NCBI GenBank assembly: GCA_002713145.1
Contig: PAVS01000006.1
Location: 34,799-98,798, forward strand
Origin: Halobacteriovoraceae bacterium
Lineage (GTDB): Bacteria > Bdellovibrionota > Bacteriovoracia > Bacteriovoracales > Bacteriovoracaceae
Length of the DNA stretch: 64,000 nt
Direction: 5' to 3'
Made by a program: the position numbers and the translations under genes. Under the pieces are notes generated by a model. The model was not told the origin of the DNA. It saw nothing but the letters and a program-made list of their open reading frames with translations, and made no database searches. Numbering within the stretch: position 1 is the stretch's first letter; each line of letters starts with the position of its first letter. Below, piece after piece: positions 59,831 through 64,000 of this stretch.

Positions 59831-60283
59831 TTACTTTAATTTTTTTTCCCACTCTATTAGATTAGCGGTTCCTTTTATTACTTTTCCTGTACGAACATAG
59901 TGATGCCCTTCGTTTAAAGAGATCATTCTAAAGTTATCATCACGGCAATAGTTTACTACCTTTTTAAGACCTTTATCCTTAGCGTAATCTTCATAAAAAT
60001 CTTTAATGATATGTGAGTAACCATTTCCTTGATGAGTTATTTTAATAGGTGTGTTTTTTGTAAATAAGGCCTTATCTTCTTCTTTAATAAAAAGTGCGCA
60101 AACAATATCGTTATCCGCTTTCACCGAAACAATATTCCAACCTTCTTTAAGTTCTTTTTTTATGTTCTCTTTGGTCCAGTCGAAATCTTGTGAGTCTGCA
60201 AACGCTTTTACATCGAAGTTATAAATTTCATTAAGCATTTGATCTTTAGGATTTTGGATAAAAGAAAATTTTAATTCTGACAT
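59831..60283 (-). CDS. GNAT-family acetyltransferase
   Basis: 150 residues, cytoplasmic. The GNAT acetyl-CoA segment is THQGNGYSHIIKDFYEDYAKDKGLKKV (the Q-G-x-G of motif A, with Ser where Gly is usual), followed by the N-x-x-M-x-x-L-N-x-G pattern of motif B. The acceptor is unknown. It is the first gene of the pair with the Lys-rich SWIB protein, 26 bases apart, which raises the idea that it acetylates that protein's tail. AAAAGG precedes the ATG inside a small AATCAA/TTGATT hairpin. Confidence 0.8.
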   Translation of the reverse strand: MSELKFSFIQNPKDQMLNEIYNFDVKAFADSQDFDWTKENIKKELKEGWNIVSVKADNDIVCALFIKEEDKALFTKNTPIKITHQGNGYSHIIKDFYEDYAKDKGLKKVVNYCRDDNFRMISLNEGHHYVRTGKVIKGTANLIEWEKKLK

Positions 60284-60365
60284 TAATCAACCTTTTTGAT
60301 TGGTTAATTGTAAATAAAACTCATGTTTAAAGCAAATTTTTTATGTATTTTTATTTTTTTGTGAG

Positions 60366-60393
60366 TTGAATAAAAATCATCGCGCTGTAATAT
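60366..60393 (+). promoter_or_regulatory. Predicted promoter of the cytochrome c maturation operon
   Basis: TTGAAT (60366-60371), 16-nt spacer, TAATAT (60388-60393), upstream of the ResB gene with a leader of about 100 nt. Confidence 0.45.
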
Positions 60394-60496
60394 ACGTAGC
60401 TGTGATCTTATTAAACTTACAGAAATCTGACTTAAAAAGATTTGTCATAAACCTTTGGCAGAGATAGTATAGCGAGGTTAACAAAACGGCACTTAT

Positions 60497-62110
60497 ATGA
60501 ATAAAATCAAAGATTTATACAGCAGGCTTGAGAAGCTTCTCTCCAGTATGAAGTTTGCAGTCTGTATTATTTCCCTCTTCACTCTCGCCCTGATCTATGG
60601 AACTTTTATGGAAAGCTTTCATGGAGCAGAATATGCGAATCGCTTGGTATATAAATCGTGGTGGTTTATGTTCATCGAGCTTTGTATGTTTATCAGCATT
60701 TTAATGGCCGTTGTGGTGAGGCTTCCTCCTAAAAAAAGGCTCTATGGCTTCTATACCATACACGCTGGACTGATTGTACTTTTCATTGGTTCTTTATTTA
60801 CTTATACCAATGGAATAGATGGTTCTATTCAGATCATCCCTAACACTCCTTCATCAAAAATCTTTATCAATCGAGATTACGCTAAAATTACTTTCCCTCA
60901 ACTCAACAAGGTCTATCGCTTAAAACTACCCTACACCGCTAGCCCTGAAGATCTAGATACAGAAATAAACGGTCTCGAATTACAGACCTATCTTCCCTAT
61001 GCAGAAAATGCCCTCGAATGGGTGGAACGTAAGAATTTTAACCCTGCTCTCCATTCAAGTCATTATCAGCTGTTTAACGCCAATATGTCTCAAGAGTTTA
61101 CGCTCTCACTTGACCCGAATTCTGACTTTAAATCCTCGACGAAGATGGGGCTTCTTTCTATTCATTATATGCCCGTTATCTTAGAGAACTGCATGACAAA
61201 AGAAAGTCAGTCCAATCTTGTGATTTGGAACCTCGAGACAGGAGATTGCTTCACTCCAGAGGAAAAAAACATAGAAGTTAAAAAAACACCCAAAGACAGC
61301 CGATTCTTAGTGATTGATTATCAAGGGAAAATCCTTAAATTTTTTCCCGATTTTTCACCAGTAGCGGTGAAAGATGATCTCACTAAAGACCCTAATTCTC
61401 CTTTTAGAATCCTTTCTCGTAATGTGTTTGAAGATAAGCCAAACTTATTTTTATTTGGTGAGTCTTTGGCCTATTACCAAAAAAGAAAGAATAAATGGGT
61501 GTTAAAAAGTTTAAAAGAAGGTCCTGCTTCATTACCTTGGATGGGGTTCAGTTTACGCTTACTCAAACATGATATTGAAAAATATCCAGTCCAGCTCCCG
61601 AAGTACGTGAAGCCTGTTATGGATAATAACGAAATCATAAAAGGTGCAGTGACAGCAATAAAAGTTAATTACCAAGGGCAAGAATTCTGGGCCAGGAACG
61701 ATGGACCTCTTGAAATTACCAATGGTCAAGACAGCATCAGAATTGAAATTGTCCCGGAAGAAAAGAAGCTCCCATACCAGATTACCCTTGATCGCTTTGT
61801 GATGAACAAAGATCCAGGGACCAATAATCCCGCAAGCTATGAAAGCTATGTGCACCTATTAGATGGTAGAAATACTGAAGGGATTAAAAAACATCATATC
61901 TATATGAATAATCCTCTCAAATATGATGACTTTACTTTCTATCAATCCTCTTATTTTCCTATAGGGCCTAATGAGCAATATGGCTCTGTTTTGAGTGTTA
62001 ACTATGACCCAGGCCGTGCCTTTAAGTATTTAGGCTCTTTACTTATCGTCCTAGGAAGTATTTGGCATTTTCTACTCAATCGAAGAAAAAAGGTTAAAAA
62101 ACATGCATAA
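60497..62110 (+). CDS. resB: Cytochrome c biogenesis protein ResB/CcsB
   Basis: 537 residues. Three membrane segments lie near the N-terminus (about 20-40, 55-75, 85-110) and one at the C-terminus, with a large periplasmic domain between. LSSMKFAVCIISLFTLALIYGTF is the typical ResB start (LxSxxxA), and RLYGFYTIHAGLIVLFIGS holds the conserved His near TM3. System II cytochrome c maturation uses ResB with CcsA to deliver haem to CxxCH sites. It overlaps ccsA by eight bases. No strong Shine-Dalgarno precedes the ATG. Confidence 0.93.
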   Translation: MNKIKDLYSRLEKLLSSMKFAVCIISLFTLALIYGTFMESFHGAEYANRLVYKSWWFMFIELCMFISILMAVVVRLPPKKRLYGFYTIHAGLIVLFIGSLFTYTNGIDGSIQIIPNTPSSKIFINRDYAKITFPQLNKVYRLKLPYTASPEDLDTEINGLELQTYLPYAENALEWVERKNFNPALHSSHYQLFNANMSQEFTLSLDPNSDFKSSTKMGLLSIHYMPVILENCMTKESQSNLVIWNLETGDCFTPEEKNIEVKKTPKDSRFLVIDYQGKILKFFPDFSPVAVKDDLTKDPNSPFRILSRNVFEDKPNLFLFGESLAYYQKRKNKWVLKSLKEGPASLPWMGFSLRLLKHDIEKYPVQLPKYVKPVMDNNEIIKGAVTAIKVNYQGQEFWARNDGPLEITNGQDSIRIEIVPEEKKLPYQITLDRFVMNKDPGTNNPASYESYVHLLDGRNTEGIKKHHIYMNNPLKYDDFTFYQSSYFPIGPNEQYGSVLSVNYDPGRAFKYLGSLLIVLGSIWHFLLNRRKKVKKHA

Positions 62111-63593
62111 GATTTTATTTTTATTTGGGTTATTATTTTTATCAACTCCGGCCTTGACTGCCATTGACTGTGAAAATGGTCTTATGTCTGAAGACATGCC
62201 CACCCTAGCAGGGGGAAGAGTTAAGCCTTACTACGTCCTGGCCCGGGAAACCTTTAAGTTCTTAGAAGGTAAACCTAAAGATAGCCTCACTCGATTTTGC
62301 AAGCTGAGTTTAGGAAAGGATGAGTCTCAGGTCCCTGTCTCCATCCTCATTGAGCATGTTGATACGAAAAAACTTCTTGGGTTATCCCAGAGTGAGAAGA
62401 GTATACCGGCACAAGAGCTGGTGCTAAAAAAGGAACTCATGAGAGCTGAAGCAATGAAGCTTAAAGAGAATAACTCCTATAAAAAGGATCTTAACAAAAC
62501 TTTTAATCGCCTCATTACCTATGAAAAGCTCATCCAGGGTGAAGCTTTTCATGTTTATGGCATGATAGATGGAAATATGGACTGGCATATTTTTAAGAAT
62601 TATTTAACTCTCGAGAGCGAAGACCTTACTGAAGCGATACAAAACTCAAAACAAATGTATATTCAACAAAATAACGATACCTACCTTTTAGAGCTTACCT
62701 ATTTTAAATCTCATATATTTGATATCGCTATGCTTGTCGCATTACTTGGAATATTTGTGATTGTTTTATCCAAAAATCTCACTTGGGGAATCATCTTTGC
62801 TTCTGCAACAATCGTAATTGAATTAATTGGTCTTACCATGAGAGTTATCATATCTGGCCGAGCTCCTATTACCAACATGTATGAAACAGTTTTATTTAGT
62901 GGTTTTGGTGCCTTGCTTATAGCTCTTATTATTCTTTTCTTTAGAAAAGAGAAAACGTTTTTATTGGCCGGACTTGGCTATAATATTCTTTGCCTGTTCA
63001 TGATGAAATTTGCCAATAATATGCTCTCAAGTTCAATCTCACCTCTTGTTCCTGTACTCAGAGATAATTTTTGGCTCTCAACTCACGTAACCACCATCAT
63101 TCTCAGTTACGCGGCTTTGGCCCTGAGTTGGTTAGTGGCCAATATAACTTTGATCAAACTAAGGTTAGGAAAACTCTCTAAAGCTGAATACCGCTATAAC
63201 GAAGGGCTCACTTACACTTGTATCAAAATTGGGGTTGTGTTGCTCGCCGCAGGTATCATCCTGGGAGGGGTTTGGGCCGACTATTCTTGGGGAAGGTTCT
63301 GGGGATGGGACCCTAAAGAAACCTGGTCTCTGATTGTGCTTTTATTCTACATGGCACTATTACATGGTAAATACACCAGTTGGATAAACACTCACCGCTT
63401 TGTCATGGCCACTGCAGCAGGTTTTATGACAGTCATGATGGCGTGGTTTGGAGTCAATTATATTCTCGCTTCAGGGCTTCATTCTTACGGATTTAGCGAA
63501 GGTGGAGCGGTTTTCCTGGGTAGCTTTTTCTTGATCCAAACATTTATCATCATTGTTTGTGGGGTGAAATTTAGGTATTCGAATGAAGCTTAA
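62103..63593 (+). CDS. ccsA: Cytochrome c biogenesis protein CcsA/ResC, with N-terminal extension
   Basis: 496 residues. The C-terminal half is a CcsA with about eight membrane segments and the WWD haem-handling motif: GRFWGWDPKETWSLIVLL, with flanking His residues (ALLHGKY, STHVTTI). The first 200 residues form an extra exported domain with a signal peptide (ending LTA). This is larger than the usual CcsA and resembles the ResC/CcsBA architecture in delta-proteobacteria relatives. It serves the multi-haem proteins in this window. The ATG overlaps the resB stop by eight bases. Confidence 0.95.
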   Translation: MHKILFLFGLLFLSTPALTAIDCENGLMSEDMPTLAGGRVKPYYVLARETFKFLEGKPKDSLTRFCKLSLGKDESQVPVSILIEHVDTKKLLGLSQSEKSIPAQELVLKKELMRAEAMKLKENNSYKKDLNKTFNRLITYEKLIQGEAFHVYGMIDGNMDWHIFKNYLTLESEDLTEAIQNSKQMYIQQNNDTYLLELTYFKSHIFDIAMLVALLGIFVIVLSKNLTWGIIFASATIVIELIGLTMRVIISGRAPITNMYETVLFSGFGALLIALIILFFRKEKTFLLAGLGYNILCLFMMKFANNMLSSSISPLVPVLRDNFWLSTHVTTIILSYAALALSWLVANITLIKLRLGKLSKAEYRYNEGLTYTCIKIGVVLLAAGIILGGVWADYSWGRFWGWDPKETWSLIVLLFYMALLHGKYTSWINTHRFVMATAAGFMTVMMAWFGVNYILASGLHSYGFSEGGAVFLGSFFLIQTFIIIVCGVKFRYSNEA

Positions 63594-63840
63594 ATTACTC
63601 GCGCTCATTATCTTGATGAGCTGCGCTCACCACCCACCGGAAAAATCTCTAAAAAAAGAAGTGAATGATGGTGATGTTTCAGTCCAGTCGATCCTCGATA
63701 TCAGTCGCTCTTCTTATCTTAAAGGTTGTGTCGAAGGAATTAAACATCTCACTAAAAAAGAATCCAAAGGTATTTATTTCGAATTTTGCAGAACAAAAGC
63801 AAAGCTTCATGAAAAAGATATTAAAGACATTATTAAGTAG
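63583..63840 (+). CDS. Small lipoprotein of unknown function
   Basis: 85 residues with a lipobox (ILMSC, Cys about 14). The mature part is helical and charged with two further Cys (LKGCVEG and FCRTK), perhaps a disulfide. It overlaps ccsA by 11 bases and so belongs to the cytochrome c maturation operon. It might help ResB/CcsA or hold the apocytochrome thiol, but only the position suggests this. Confidence 0.8.
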   Translation: MKLKLLALIILMSCAHHPPEKSLKKEVNDGDVSVQSILDISRSSYLKGCVEGIKHLTKKESKGIYFEFCRTKAKLHEKDIKDIIK

Positions 63841-63909
63841 GCATAAACCGACCGACCAGTGTGGTGACTAAACTTTCTGAAGATGACATTAAAAATTCAA
63901 AATTAATTT

Positions 63910-64000
63910 TTAAATAAGCTTAGTATTATGAAACTTCATGTAAAGATCAAGATGGAGTTGTAATTTTTCAATAGATTGAGTAACACACCAGCTTTTTCTA
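63910..64000 (-). pseudogene. Partial transposase-like sequence (IS481/IS3 integrase C-terminus)
   Basis: About 30 codons on the minus strand, cut by the window edge. They encode KSWCVTQSIEKLQLHLDLYM ending FHNTKLI and a stop. This resembles the end of the rve integrase domain of IS481/IS3-type transposases (S-IE-LQ-DLD-Y---YN-xR), but the stop comes earlier than usual, before the RTHQG-like tail. It may be a truncated insertion-sequence remnant. The identity is tentative. Confidence 0.4.

Noticed and set aside
59473..59865. Phe/Ala/Val-rich frame on the plus strand
   Set aside because: It is the mirror of the Lys/Ala repeat of the SWIB protein gene; no start signal.
1..64000. tRNA, rRNA, CRISPR arrays or an origin
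   Set aside because: No cloverleaf, rRNA segment, regularly spaced direct repeats outside the 57-bp coding repeat, or DnaA-box cluster was recognised by eye.

Overview
The window is AT-rich and gene-dense. It carries no rRNA, tRNA or CRISPR array that I can recognise, and no stretch longer than about 300 bases lacks a gene. The gene content suggests a Gram-negative predatory bacterium of the Bdellovibrionota, most like the Bacteriovorax/Halobacteriovorax group. The reasons are a very large share of secreted proteins with short signal peptides, lipoproteins with Ser-Cys lipoboxes, PilZ and EAL signalling proteins, and a lysine-rich histone-like SWIB protein. The taxonomic call is inference from gene content. 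No marker gene is present.

Layout. 0-10 kb: a partial exported protein, a drug/metabolite transporter, a Tat-exported DUF1552 protein coupled to a three-haem DUF1592 lipoprotein, a secreted protein-glutaminase-like enzyme, a secreted NUC1 nuclease and a RoxA-like di-haem cytochrome. 10-20 kb: an NAD-binding/DUF2867 protein, a secreted alpha/beta hydrolase, an M64-like metallopeptidase, an ABC-F ATPase, a cNMP-binding EAL phosphodiesterase behind a near-consensus flagellar sigma-28 promoter, a C39-like peptidase and lgt. 20-27 kb: parvulin, a DUF6279-like lipoprotein, TrhA, a secreted endonuclease coupled to a secreted NADAR protein, a second ABC-F, a PilZ membrane protein and a lytic transglycosylase lipoprotein. 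27.4-37.3 kb: one tight nine-gene minus-strand operon (EEP nuclease, beta-barrel-like lipoprotein, HAD acid phosphatase-like, MMPL/RND, MoxR, DUF58, TgpA transglutaminase, Nramp-like), divergent from htpX. 37.4-50 kb: htpX with a phospholipase A2-like protein, an mnmD operon, fadD, an amine oxidase-like flavoprotein with an acetyltransferase, and a group of small exported proteins. 50-58 kb: an operon containing trmK and a tandem receiver/PilZ-like protein, then a long putA. 58-64 kb: an exported protein, the SWIB/H1-like protein next to a GNAT enzyme, a ResB/CcsA cytochrome c maturation operon and a likely transposase remnant at the right edge.

How the parts fit. The secreted set (nucleases, deamidase-like, C39- and M64-like peptidases, PLA2-like, lytic transglycosylase) would suit degradation of another cell. 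The ResB/CcsA system supplies the haem attachment needed by the multi-haem proteins at 4.3-6.6 and 8.6-10 kb. Lgt supplies the lipid for the lipoproteins.

The most interesting non-gene signal is in the translation starts. At least eight genes without a Shine-Dalgarno sequence carry a sigma-70-like -10 hexamer exactly 6 nt upstream of their ATG, several with a well-placed -35. This predicts leaderless transcripts beginning at the start codon. Neighbouring genes use strong Shine-Dalgarno sequences instead. Four convergent gene pairs also share a four-base stop overlap (YTAA).
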